From Roseiconus lacunae (GTDB lineage Bacteria > Planctomycetota > Planctomycetia > Pirellulales > Pirellulaceae), in assembly GCF_008312935.1 (NCBI RefSeq), contig NZ_VSZO01000006.1:1-64000 (forward strand): a DNA stretch of 64,000 nt, read 5' to 3'. The notes under the pieces are model-generated. The model was not told the origin of the DNA. It searched no databases and worked only from the letters and a program-made list of their open reading frames with translations. How positions within the stretch are numbered: the first letter of the stretch is position 1; the number at the start of each line of letters is the position of its first letter. This document shows positions 1 to 8,900 of this stretch, in pieces. Position numbers and translations under genes: made by a program.

Positions 1-24
1 AGCCAAAGCTCTCCCCTTCGCACT

Positions 25-193
25 TGTGTAGATACCAATGCCCAGTGGGAGAGTGAAATGACTTAAGCCGAATCTTTCGTGTTCAACTGCTTAGTCATAT
101 CGAACGTTGTACCTAGTGCTTCGTCGACCATTGAGATTAGGATTAGCCGCATGGCGTTCGCCACGGTTTCTGCGCAATAGCCGCGGCTAATCC
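25..193. repeat. Dispersed repeat, longest copy (A)
   Basis: Positions about 25-96 closely match 26,886-26,957, and about 113-193 closely match 54,072-54,152, so this copy joins two blocks that occur separately elsewhere in the window. The second block ends in a perfect 12-base palindrome at 178-189 (TAGCCGCGGCTA). The short minus-strand reading frame through it (63-251) shares the peptide MRLIL.SMVDE with the third copy only because the DNA is repeated. There is no transposase. It is probably a remnant of a non-autonomous element or an intergenic repeat family. Confidence 0.65.
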
Positions 194-427
194 GAGAAAT
201 GAGATGGAACCAGGCTCTATCTTGCCGTTGCCTCAATTTACCCCGATGCACCGAAGCAATTTGAAATACCTAAGCCGACTGCATTAATCTCATCGCCGCA
301 AAGCTGGCTGCGGCTGTGTCCGCCCCAACGACGTCAATCGCCTACGTTTTTTGTTCGATCAGGCTTTGTTCGACCACTAATTCAAGCGTTTCAACACTCA
401 AATGACTTCTTACCAAGACAGACACCA
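194..427. other. Gene-free leader upstream of the first gene
   Basis: Together with the repeat copy before it, this makes a 427-base stretch at the window edge without a convincing gene. It presumably holds the promoter of the endonuclease-family gene starting at 428. I see no clear -35/-10 pair or RNA structure. Confidence 0.4.
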
Positions 428-1294
428 ATGTTATTGAACCAAGTAAGACTCCAATCATCTTCGGCGAACCGTCTGATGAATCTGTTTCCGACCGCAGTTG
501 CAATGATCATATTGCCACTCGTGACCATCTCGCCTTCGATTTCCCACGCCGAAGAAGGTACGTCGCTGCGAGTGCTCAGCTACAACATCAAGCGAGGGTT
601 GGGAAACGACGGCAAGACAGATCTCGCAAGAACCGCGTCGGTCATCAATCGACTTTCACCAGATTTTGTTGGACTGCAAGAAGTCGACGAGAAGACCCAA
701 CGCAGCGGTGAAGTGGACCAAGCCGCCGAACTTGGTCGACAACTCGGCATGCACCATTCGTTCGCGCCATTCATGGACTACGACGGCGGACGGTATGGCT
801 TGGCCATTCTCTCACGCCATCCCATTAGGCAGTCCAAGATCATTGAGTTGCCCAAAGGAAACGAACCACGTGTGGCGCTTGCGGTCGATGTCGAGCTTCC
901 CGACGGGCAATTGATCACTCTCGTCAATCTTCATTTTGACTGGGTGAGAAATGATGGCTTTCGATTCGCCCAAGCAAAGCGACTGAAACAAGCTCTGACC
1001 GAGTTAACAACTCCATACATCCTGCTTGGCGATTTCAACGATCAGCCCAACTCCCGGACGCTCGAGTTGCTCGGGCGTGGCATGACGGAAGCCGATAAGC
1101 CGCAGGATGATTCGTTTACCTATTCGGCGTCGAAGCCTTCGATTGAAATCGATTTTATTTTCGTCGCTCCGCCGACGCGCTGGTCAATCGAACACGTCGA
1201 TGTCGTCGACGAACCGATTGCCTCAGACCACCGTCCCGTATCTGCGAAAATTCAACTAAGGCCTCACACTTCGTCGAGTGCTGACGATAGGTAA
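428..1294 (+). CDS. Secreted endonuclease/exonuclease/phosphatase family protein
   Basis: A 288-residue protein of the DNase I-like metal-dependent phosphodiesterase superfamily. An N-terminal hydrophobic stretch (about residues 17-41, ending SPSISHAEE) looks like a signal peptide, so it probably acts in the periplasm or outside the cell. Superfamily motifs appear in order: NIKRG near 53, GLQEVD near 80 (metal-binding Glu), NLHFDW near 165, GDFND near 200 and SDHRPV near 268 (catalytic Asp-His). The substrate (nucleic acid, phospholipid or sugar phosphate) cannot be told from sequence. It stands alone, with its own leader and about 90 bases before the next gene. Family assignment is firm. Confidence 0.9.
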   Translation: MLLNQVRLQSSSANRLMNLFPTAVAMIILPLVTISPSISHAEEGTSLRVLSYNIKRGLGNDGKTDLARTASVINRLSPDFVGLQEVDEKTQRSGEVDQAAELGRQLGMHHSFAPFMDYDGGRYGLAILSRHPIRQSKIIELPKGNEPRVALAVDVELPDGQLITLVNLHFDWVRNDGFRFAQAKRLKQALTELTTPYILLGDFNDQPNSRTLELLGRGMTEADKPQDDSFTYSASKPSIEIDFIFVAPPTRWSIEHVDVVDEPIASDHRPVSAKIQLRPHTSSSADDR

Positions 1295-1386
1295 CCATTC
1301 AACTTCGCTGCCAAGTGGCCAACCGGACCAACAGGGTGCGACATTTTGATTGACACCGTGACAGAAGAAGCTTAGACTCCTTCATA

Positions 1387-1812
1387 ATGTGCATGTTGCC
1401 CCCTCAAATTGCCGTTAAGAACAGCTTGTTGCCACTTGTGGCTCGGTTGCTCATCGCGCTACCGCTCGTCATGGCGGTTAGCTCGTCGGCGTTTGGTAGC
1501 TGCGGCGATTGGCTCGCACATAATTCTTCCAGTCCTTCGATGGACACTGAGACGGTAGCCGACCAATCGGCGCCCGAGCCTTCTTTTCCGCGGCCGTGCA
1601 GTGGTCCAAACTGCAAGAATGCCCCATTTCAACCGCTGTCGCCGCTGCAAACGACAGAGACCACGATCACTCCGAAGCTCTTCGGTTCGATTGGGTTCGT
1701 CAACCGAACTGCGTCTCCGCTTACTCGCAACCTGGTTCGCCCCGAAAATCGGATCGGACCTTTCTCCGGACATGGTGGACGCATCGAACGCCCACCACAA
1801 TTGGCCGTCTAG
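1387..1812 (+). CDS. Small secreted hypothetical protein
   Basis: A 141-residue protein that I do not recognise. Residues about 12-36 form a hydrophobic signal-peptide-like segment ending in SSAFGS. The mature part is Pro- and Ser-rich with a CSGPNC motif near residue 63 followed by Pro-rich sequence, which could bind metal or form a disulfide. The C-terminus is basic and has no fold that I can name. The reading frame is open over the whole length, but a 118-residue antisense frame covers the same DNA, so coding status rests on the signal peptide and strand context. It precedes the redox/UnbV gene set by about 540 bases. Confidence 0.55.
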   Translation: MCMLPPQIAVKNSLLPLVARLLIALPLVMAVSSSAFGSCGDWLAHNSSSPSMDTETVADQSAPEPSFPRPCSGPNCKNAPFQPLSPLQTTETTITPKLFGSIGFVNRTASPLTRNLVRPENRIGPFSGHGGRIERPPQLAV

Positions 1813-2354
1813 CACGAGAGATCGCGCGTCGCTGATGGGTTCCTGCAGAAATTGCTAGGCGCCCACTGACTGATAAGTGTCTGCACATTGCTTCGGTATC
1901 CATCGATAGGAGTACCGATCACATGTGTGTCTTTATTGTCTGTCAGTGATCACGGGATTTCGTAGCTCTCATCACGAGATGCCCAACGCTAGGCGTACAT
2001 CGCTATTGTCGATTGACTTAATCGCAGATCAGTACGGAATCGAAGTTCCGTGAGGCGAGTCAACCGACTGACGTGCTTTCCCTGCGTTTGAGAGCCAACG
2101 TTGCTGTGCAATTTCACCCGGTACAGCAAACGCGGCCTCTGTGATATTGGCATCGTTTGATAGCCGTGCTTTCTCTGCAAAGTCGTCTTAGGCGTGGTGC
2201 GCACTGGTCACATCGTGCGCGCCATCAACAGCGAGCTTCATACCGGCTTAGGTTCGACCACGTGCCCCCTGCATGTGACATTGCGACCACCGGTGCGCCC
2301 GCTTGCTTCAAACCTCGATTGTCATCTCACCTTTCGTTTCCGTGGAGTGTTGCA
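1813..2354. other. Gene-free stretch before the redox/UnbV gene set
   Basis: There is no convincing gene in these 542 bases. Short frames on both strands lack recognisable features. A weak dyad, GGTATCC followed a few bases later by GGAGTACC, lies near 1899-1917, and the words CACTGAC (1864) and GTCAGTG (1942) are complementary but far apart. The region probably contains the promoter for the gene set beginning at 2355; I cannot assign boxes. Confidence 0.35.
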
Positions 2355-2963
2355 ATGTCCAGTGCTACATGTTCGATCCCCCAAGCATCTGACCAAATGA
2401 GTTGGATGGAAAAGATCAACGGACCGTATCACCGTGAAGCCCTATGGGTATACACCGCGATTGTTCTTGCCCATTGGATGGAGCATCTCGTTCAAGCGAT
2501 CCAGATCTACGTCTTGCATTGGCCGATCCCCGAGTCGCGCGGCGTTTTGGGGTTGTGGTATCCGTGGATGGTGAAATCCGAAGCGCTCCACTACGGCTAC
2601 GCGCTAATCATGCTGATCGCGTTTTGGCTACTGCGAAAAGGATTCACCGGTAGCTCATACACTTGGTGGATGATCGCTTTTTGGATCCAGTTCTGGCACC
2701 ACATCGAGCATGCGTTACTTCAAGGGCAGGCAATCTTTCAGCAGAACCTTTTCGAATCACCAGTCCCGGTCAGCATTCTTCAGCTGGTCATCCCTCGTGT
2801 CGAATTGCACCTGTTCTACAACACGGTGGTATTTGTCCCGATGGTGATCGCGATGTTCTATCACATGTTCCCACTTCCCGGTGAAGAAGCGCACGTGGGA
2901 TGCTCCTGCGCTTGGCAACCGCGTGCCGCCAGACGAACGAAAGCAACAGTTGCAAAAGCCTAA
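2355..2963 (+). CDS. His-rich polytopic membrane protein
   Basis: About 202 residues from ATG 2355; ATG 2397 is an alternative, and an in-frame extension back to 2157 reads as non-coding. I do not recognise a named family. It has about four transmembrane helices with many histidines at their ends: AHWMEH, LHWPIP, ALHYGYA, FWHHIEHALL, RVELHLFY and FYHMFPLP. Paired HxxEH and HHxEH motifs inside membrane segments suggest a metal or haem site. The tail has a CSC motif followed by a basic stretch. It is the first gene of a same-strand set with the YtkA-like lipoprotein, the membrane ferredoxin and the UnbV proteins, so a redox role is inferred from position. Confidence 0.7.
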   Translation: MSSATCSIPQASDQMSWMEKINGPYHREALWVYTAIVLAHWMEHLVQAIQIYVLHWPIPESRGVLGLWYPWMVKSEALHYGYALIMLIAFWLLRKGFTGSSYTWWMIAFWIQFWHHIEHALLQGQAIFQQNLFESPVPVSILQLVIPRVELHLFYNTVVFVPMVIAMFYHMFPLPGEEAHVGCSCAWQPRAARRTKATVAKA

Positions 2964-3002
2964 TGTACATGCCCAACACGTGACTCTAAGACAAGACAAA
3001 CG

Positions 3003-3230
3003 ATGAACCTGATTCGAACCCTAATCTCTGTTTTCCTGTTCGCGTTGCTGCTTTCGACCATCGCGGGGTGGTTGTGGGCTGGTGGGCAACCACCAACGCA
3101 AGCGATCGGATCGCGTATCGCCCTCGTCCTCTGTGCCTTCGCCGCGATCAGCGGTTTTGCCCTGTTATGGAGCGCGCGGCCCTATCCAACCGACATCAAC
3201 GTCGACCATTCATCACAAGATCAACAGTGA
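3003..3230 (+). CDS. Small two-helix membrane protein
   Basis: A 75-residue protein with two predicted transmembrane helices (about residues 5-27 and 37-58) and a short polar C-terminus. I do not recognise a family. It starts about 40 bases after the His-rich membrane protein and its stop lies next to the start of the following lipoprotein gene, so it is very likely in the same transcript. Size and position recall the small membrane subunits that accompany membrane redox enzymes, but no cofactor ligand is visible. Confidence 0.6.
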   Translation: MNLIRTLISVFLFALLLSTIAGWLWAGGQPPTQAIGSRIALVLCAFAAISGFALLWSARPYPTDINVDHSSQDQQ

Positions 3231-3235
3231 AATCG

Positions 3236-3700
3236 ATGCACACACAAGGTTTACGCCACACCACTCACCGCTCAGCACGGCAGATCGATCGCCAACATTG
3301 CCGAATCACGCTTCTTCGACATTTCGTTGGCGTGATGATGCTGATCGTGATCGCCACAACGGGTTGCGAATCACAGCAGTCGACAGAACCGACGGGATCT
3401 GCCGAAGTTCAGCTCGGTTCAACACCGCCGTCGGTTGGCCCATGCGACCTCACGGTAACGTTGCTCGATGCTTCCGGATCCCCACTCAAAGGTGCGGACT
3501 TAACCGTCGAAGGGAACATGAATCATGCCGGCATGAAACCATCATTCGCGGAAATGTCCGAGACCGATGAACCAGGCGTTTACTCAGGGACCATTGACTT
3601 CACGATGGGGGGCGATTGGTTCTTGTTAATCAACGCGACTGGTCCTGACGGCGTCTCGATCGAATCGAAGATCGATGTCCTTGGCGTGGAGACGAACTAG
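3236..3700 (+). CDS. YtkA/FixH-like lipoprotein
   Basis: A 154-residue protein from ATG 3236. A hydrophobic segment ends in a lipobox-like IATTGC (Cys near residue 43), so it is probably a lipoprotein. The mature domain (about 65-150) resembles the YtkA-like/FixH immunoglobulin-type fold: a VGPCDLTVTLLD strand, a conserved NHAGM segment, then a GVYSGTIDFTMGGDWFL segment. The Met/His-containing NHAGM loop is a plausible copper or other metal contact. Relatives are often found beside cytochrome oxidase or NosR-type genes. It lies directly between the small membrane protein and the membrane 4Fe-4S protein, with only two bases to the next start. Confidence 0.75.
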   Translation: MHTQGLRHTTHRSARQIDRQHCRITLLRHFVGVMMLIVIATTGCESQQSTEPTGSAEVQLGSTPPSVGPCDLTVTLLDASGSPLKGADLTVEGNMNHAGMKPSFAEMSETDEPGVYSGTIDFTMGGDWFLLINATGPDGVSIESKIDVLGVETN

Positions 3701-3702
3701 CG

Positions 3703-5283
3703 GTGACGTTGCTGGGCAAACGAACAGAACCGGTCCCGAATCGTAGACCGTCAATTGCGGCATCGCAGGGCTCCAAAACCAGCGACCGTCGCAGTGGCGA
3801 TGTCCTGTCGTTACCGCTGATCGGTCGGTTCATTCGTTGGCGTCACTCCCGACTAGTCTTTCAGCTTCCCGTGTTCTTTGTCAGCCTCGTAATGATCGCG
3901 CATGCTTTTTGGGGTCCGCAATTGGCACCCAAAAATTTGGCAGCATTGCTCACGTGGGTTCATTTTCGGGGGCTAGTCGTCTTGGTCATTCTGCTAGCCG
4001 GAAACCTGTTCTGCTTGTCCTGCCCGTTCGTCTTGGTACGTGACGTTGCGAGAAAAATTCACGCCCCGCGGTTACGATGGCCGCAATGGCTAAGCAACAA
4101 ATGGCCTGCGGCAGCGTTGTTCGTGACGGTTCTGTTTACTTACGAGCTGTTCGATCTTTTTTCCGAGCCCTGGTGGACGGGAATGTTGATCGTCGGCTAT
4201 TTCACGTTGGCGTTGTTGATAGACACTCTTTTTAAAAGGGCCTCATTTTGTAAGTTTGTTTGTCCGATTGGACAATTCAATTTTTTGAGCGCGACATTAT
4301 CCCCATTGGAAGTTGCCGTCGCTTCGCCGAGCGTCTGTGACGGTTGTAAATCGAAAGATTGTATTCGCGGGCGTAGGGAGGCGATCGAACGGGACTGTTC
4401 TGGCCTTCCCGTGATTCGCCGCGGCTGTGAACTCAATCTCTTTCAGCCTCGAAAGGTCGGCAACCTTGATTGCACTTTTTGTTTGGATTGTGTCTACGCA
4501 TGTCCGGAAGATAACGTCGGTATCTTTTCTCGACTTCCCGGTGAAGAGTTAGCGATGACCGGATCCCGATCGGGCATTGGGATGCCGGAACAGCGAAATG
4601 ACTTTGCCGGATTGACGGTTATCTTCACGTTCGGGGCAATCTTAAATGCCTTTGCGATGATCAGCCCTGTGTACGCACTGGAAAACGCAATCGCAAAGTC
4701 GACCGGACTTACAGTGGAATGGCCGATCTTGGCGGCGATCTTTGCATGCCTACTTGTCATCGAACCAGCATTGTTACTGTTCGGGGCAGCCGCGATCAGT
4801 CGGCGACTATCACAATCCACCGATTCTCTCTGGGGAATCGTCAAACAATACGCGCCGTCACTGCTTCCGATCGGCTTCGGCATTTGGTTGGCCCACTACG
4901 GATTTCATTTCTTCACCGGACTACTGACGGTAATCCCGGTCTCGCAAAACGCCGCAAAGCAGGCTTTTGGTAGTCCTTGGCTGGGCACCCCGCAATGGCA
5001 ACTCGGTGGGTTACCAGAGTCGATCGTTTACCCAATCGAATTGGGCTTCCTATCGCTTGGTCTTCTCGGCTCGTGGATGGTCACCTGGACAATTACACAA
5101 AGAACGAACATCAAGTTAGAGCGGACTGGCACTACCCGCGAAATAATGAGTTCACCTGTGTATCCCAAGTCGACCATGGCAACCTTGATACCGTGGGCTG
5201 TTCTGCATTTCCTCCTGTTCGCTTCAGCGGTTTGGATCATGAACCAACCGATGGATATGCGTGGGACCTTCCTCGGAGGTTAG
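3703..5283 (+). CDS. NosR/CcoG-like membrane 4Fe-4S protein
   Basis: A 526-residue polytopic iron-sulfur protein with a GTG start. Helices in the first 200 residues carry a CLSCPF motif near 106 and CKFVCPIGQFN near 183, the CxxxCP-type motifs of NosR/NapH/CcoG membrane proteins. A cytoplasmic-type ferredoxin segment follows (about 207-272) with CDGCKSKDC and CTFCLDCVYACPEDN, enough cysteines for two [4Fe-4S] clusters. About five more helices complete the protein. It lacks the N-terminal periplasmic flavin domain of true NosR. The family passes electrons across or along the membrane. It begins two bases after the lipoprotein gene, and the next gene starts five bases after its stop. Confidence 0.85.
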   Translation: MTLLGKRTEPVPNRRPSIAASQGSKTSDRRSGDVLSLPLIGRFIRWRHSRLVFQLPVFFVSLVMIAHAFWGPQLAPKNLAALLTWVHFRGLVVLVILLAGNLFCLSCPFVLVRDVARKIHAPRLRWPQWLSNKWPAAALFVTVLFTYELFDLFSEPWWTGMLIVGYFTLALLIDTLFKRASFCKFVCPIGQFNFLSATLSPLEVAVASPSVCDGCKSKDCIRGRREAIERDCSGLPVIRRGCELNLFQPRKVGNLDCTFCLDCVYACPEDNVGIFSRLPGEELAMTGSRSGIGMPEQRNDFAGLTVIFTFGAILNAFAMISPVYALENAIAKSTGLTVEWPILAAIFACLLVIEPALLLFGAAAISRRLSQSTDSLWGIVKQYAPSLLPIGFGIWLAHYGFHFFTGLLTVIPVSQNAAKQAFGSPWLGTPQWQLGGLPESIVYPIELGFLSLGLLGSWMVTWTITQRTNIKLERTGTTREIMSSPVYPKSTMATLIPWAVLHFLLFASAVWIMNQPMDMRGTFLGG

Positions 5284-5287
5284 ATAG

Positions 5288-5944
5288 ATGATAAAGCAAG
5301 TCGCAATTCAGCTCTTCGTAATTGGTACGTTCTCCCTTGGGAGTATGACGTACGTTAATCGAGCGGCGGCGCACGAAGGGCCACCGTTTCCGATCATCGT
5401 TGACGAACCGATCGGACAATGGAGAGTCTCCGTTTGGACCGACCCAGATATCGGCGACGCGCGTTTTTTTGTCATCGTAGAGAACTCACACGGTGAACTT
5501 CCACGCACGGTTCCTGCCGTCGAACTTTGGACCCAACCGGTAAGCAAAAGACTCGATCGGGTCAGCTACCACGCCAAGAAACAAGCACTGCGAAATCGCG
5601 TCCAGTTTTTTGCAAAGCCGACGTTTGACATGCGGGATTTTTGGACGGTCGGCATTCGCCTGATTGATTCAAAGGGTGTTGCCAAACAGCTTACGGCGGA
5701 AGTCGAATCGACCCCGCCTGGGCAGGGAATTTGGGATCTCGCAATCTACCTTTTCCCCTTCTTATTGATTGGTGGAGTCTGGATTTTCGCGATGGTTCGA
5801 AGAATGAAGCAATACCGTGAGTACGCAGCCAATAGACAAGATCAGTCGGGCATTCATCAGTCAGACGCTCATCCGCGTCTTGAAGAGAAAAAATGCAGAG
5901 TGATGGTCGACGATCAAATTCGGATCGTTGGAGGGACACAATGA
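5288..5944 (+). CDS. Membrane-anchored periplasmic protein, uncharacterised
   Basis: A 218-residue protein with a signal peptide (about 1-28, ending RAAAHEG), a beta-rich periplasmic region (about 30-145) and a single helix near 155-177 followed by a charged cytoplasmic tail. The mature N-terminus AHEGPPFPIIVDEPIGQW, with a His just after the cleavage site, recalls CopC/YtkA-like periplasmic domains, but I would not name a family. It follows the membrane ferredoxin gene by four bases, and its stop overlaps the start of the large TPR/UnbV gene (ATGA at 5941-5944), showing a co-translated unit. Confidence 0.7.
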   Translation: MIKQVAIQLFVIGTFSLGSMTYVNRAAAHEGPPFPIIVDEPIGQWRVSVWTDPDIGDARFFVIVENSHGELPRTVPAVELWTQPVSKRLDRVSYHAKKQALRNRVQFFAKPTFDMRDFWTVGIRLIDSKGVAKQLTAEVESTPPGQGIWDLAIYLFPFLLIGGVWIFAMVRRMKQYREYAANRQDQSGIHQSDAHPRLEEKKCRVMVDDQIRIVGGTQ

Positions 5945-8900
5945 TAACGAAAACACCATCGCGTAAAGATGCCGTCTTCATCGTAGTTGTGATTGCAGCG
6001 GTCGCGTCAATACTGGGTATCACCGTGTATTGGTTCGCGCCACGATCCGCCGAAAATACCGGTGGTATCCCGGCGGACGAAGCTACGGTCGTTGGCTTTT
6101 CAGTTGCCCTCGCCGCACTCGACGTAGAAGAAAACGAACGAGCCGTCAAAATCCTATCCCAGCTTGTCACAGATCAACCGGACGAGCCCGCGCTGTGGGC
6201 GAACCTTGCTGTCGCACAACTTCGTTTGAATGACACCGTGGCCGCAGCCGATTCTCTCAACAACGCGTTAAGAATTTCACCCGAATCAGGAGAGCTACTT
6301 CGATTGAAAGCCGAGGTGCTCGAGGCATCGGGTGACATTGCGTTAGCGATCGCTGCACTTCGCGAACTTCATCAAAGATGGCCAGACAATATTCGCGTCG
6401 CCTTTCACCTCAGCACATTGCTCGGCCAAGTCAACGATCAAGATGCTGATAACGAACGGTTGCAATTGTTGTCCGAGATTTTGAAAACGCATCCGAACAA
6501 TCTGCGCGTCCGGTGTGAGTACGCACGACTTGCAGCGACAAACGGAGATGTCGAATCGTTGAACCAAGCGATCAAGACGTTTCAGCAGATGAGCGATTCG
6601 TGGCCACCCGAAATGGCCGAGCAGTTGCAGCAGGCCATCAATGCGATTGAGGAAGATGATCTGCGTCAAACCGCCGTTCGGTTAACCTTCCTTGAAAACC
6701 TTAGCAAGCCAAGTCGGGACTATCAGCGTAGCTTGAATGAACTTGGAATTCTCTCGATCGCCGCAGTCGGGACACCTTTACGATCGTTTTTAGCCCTCCA
6801 ATGGCCGGACGCCCAATCGGCACCATCCGATCTGTCGATGGGCTTTGAATTCTCTGAACCGCTTGGAAAAGCAGCGCGGCCTGATTTCGTCCTTGCTGTG
6901 GAGCAACCGGGTGAGCGATGCTCAACCCTTTTGTCGCTTACCCGTGACACCCTCCACATCGGCGAGTCGGCCGCGCTGCCGTTTCCAGGAATCGTAGATG
7001 AATCTTCCAACAACAGCGTTTGCTGGGCCGATCTGAACAATGATTTTCGGCATGATCTGATTTTAGCAGGTAGCCAAGGCTGTCGTGTATTCCTCGACAC
7101 TGGCACGGGCGACTATGAATCGAAAGAACTGGCCCCCGATTCGAAAAACTACCCATGGAAGTCCGCATGGGTCAGCGACGTTGATGCGGATGGCGATCTC
7201 GACGTCCTACTGAGCGATCATGAGTCACAACTTCGCTGTTTGCAGAACGACGGTAACGCGACGTTCAGTGTCGTGAAACGAATCATCGATCTGTCTGGTG
7301 TCGTCGAACTATATGAATTTGACTTTGATCAAGACGGCGATCTCGATCTCGTCACGTTAGACCGAAACGGAATTTTGGCAATAGTGATGAACCTTCGTGA
7401 GGGCAAGTTTGAGATCCAAAAAACGATCACCGATGAAACTTTTGCGGCGATTTCCATCGGGGATCACAACACCGATGGAATATTCGAGATCATAGCGGCA
7501 ACCCGATTGGGATCCGTTGTCGCCTACCAGTTCATCGGAAGCTCATGGAAAGCACGATCGTTGATCGAAAACATGCATGGTGAGGATAAGCTTGAAGTTG
7601 ATTCAATCTTCTTCTTAGCGAACGCGGATCTAGACAACAACGGCGCGGTCGATGTGGTCTGCTCTGTTTCAGGGAAAACTCACATCTGGCTACAAAGCCA
7701 TTCCGACTCGTATCAGCGTTTAGACCAAGTACTCGAGATGCAAGTCAGCTCGGTCGCCGACCATAACTGCGACGGCCTATTGGACCTGATCGGCAGGAAC
7801 TCGCAATCTGCGGTCGTGGCGATCAACCAAAGTCGTGCGGGGTATGGTTGGCATACCATTGAACCGCGTGCGAACATGGCTGCCGGTGACAAGCGATTTA
7901 ACACGTTCGGGATTGGCGGTAACATTGAAATCCGCGCCGGACACCTTGTTCAGTCGAGAATGATTCGCTCGCCTCGAGTGCATTTCGGCTTAGGCGGCCA
8001 CTCGCAAATCGATGTAGCTCGTTTGATTTGGCCCAACGGAACCAGTCAAGCCGAATTCAATTTGAAGCAAGGCTCAATCACCACGGCCGAACAACGACTA
8101 AAAGGTTCCTGTCCTTGGGTATTCACCTACGACGGAAAAGATTTCCGCTTCATAAAAGACTTCCTTTGGCGTTCTCCTTTGGGTCTGAAGATCAACGGAC
8201 AAGAAACAGCCGGAATCACACAAACGGAAGATCGGATCAAGATCCCACGTGAGTATCTAAAGTCGACCGACGGGCATTATGACATCCGAATCACGGCCGA
8301 ACTTTGGGAAACTCATTTTTTCGATCACGTCGCACTCCTGAAAGTTGAGCATCCCCAAGAGACGGAAATTTTTGTTGATGAGTGCTTCGCACCGAAGCGT
8401 CCCCCACACCAAGAGATTTTCGTCGGATCGGCTTCACAACCCCTCGTTTCACCGATCAATCAAGATGGTCTGCCGATGGGCACGGTCTTATCAAAGATCG
8501 ACGGACGGTACGCAAGCGACTTTGATTTGGGGCCCTGCCAAGGGGTGGCCCAAGATCACTGGATCGAATTCCAGTTCCCCGCATCAATCAGCTCGGAAAA
8601 GCAAATTCTGCTAGTCGGCCATGGATGGATCTATCCTACCGACAGCTCATTGAACGTCGCGATCGCGCAGCAAAACAGTGTTAAACCGATGGGACTTGTG
8701 CTTGAGCGAAAAACCGAAAAGGGACAATGGGAAATGGTCTGTGACGAAATCGGGTTTCCCGCTGGTAAAAACAAAGATGTCGTGATTGAGATGGATGGTC
8801 AACAACTGACAAGCTCTGTTCGCTATCGGTTACGAACGAATATGGAAATCTATTGGGACTCATTGCGATGGTCGTTCAGACTACCGGATGAAAAGATAAC

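Noticed and set aside
63-251. Short minus-strand frame with a peptide (MRLIL.SMVDE) shared with a frame at 53,923-54,135.
   Set aside because: The shared peptide follows from the repeated DNA (copies A and C). The frames differ outside it, lack domains, and the second overlaps a better gene.
1459-1815. 118-residue antisense frame over the small secreted protein gene.
   Set aside because: It is Arg-rich without signal or domain, while the plus-strand frame has a signal peptide and the strand of its neighbours.
2157-2354. 66-residue upstream extension of the His-rich membrane protein.
   Set aside because: It is Arg/Ser-rich and unlike the rest of the protein; the membrane part starts well after ATG 2355.
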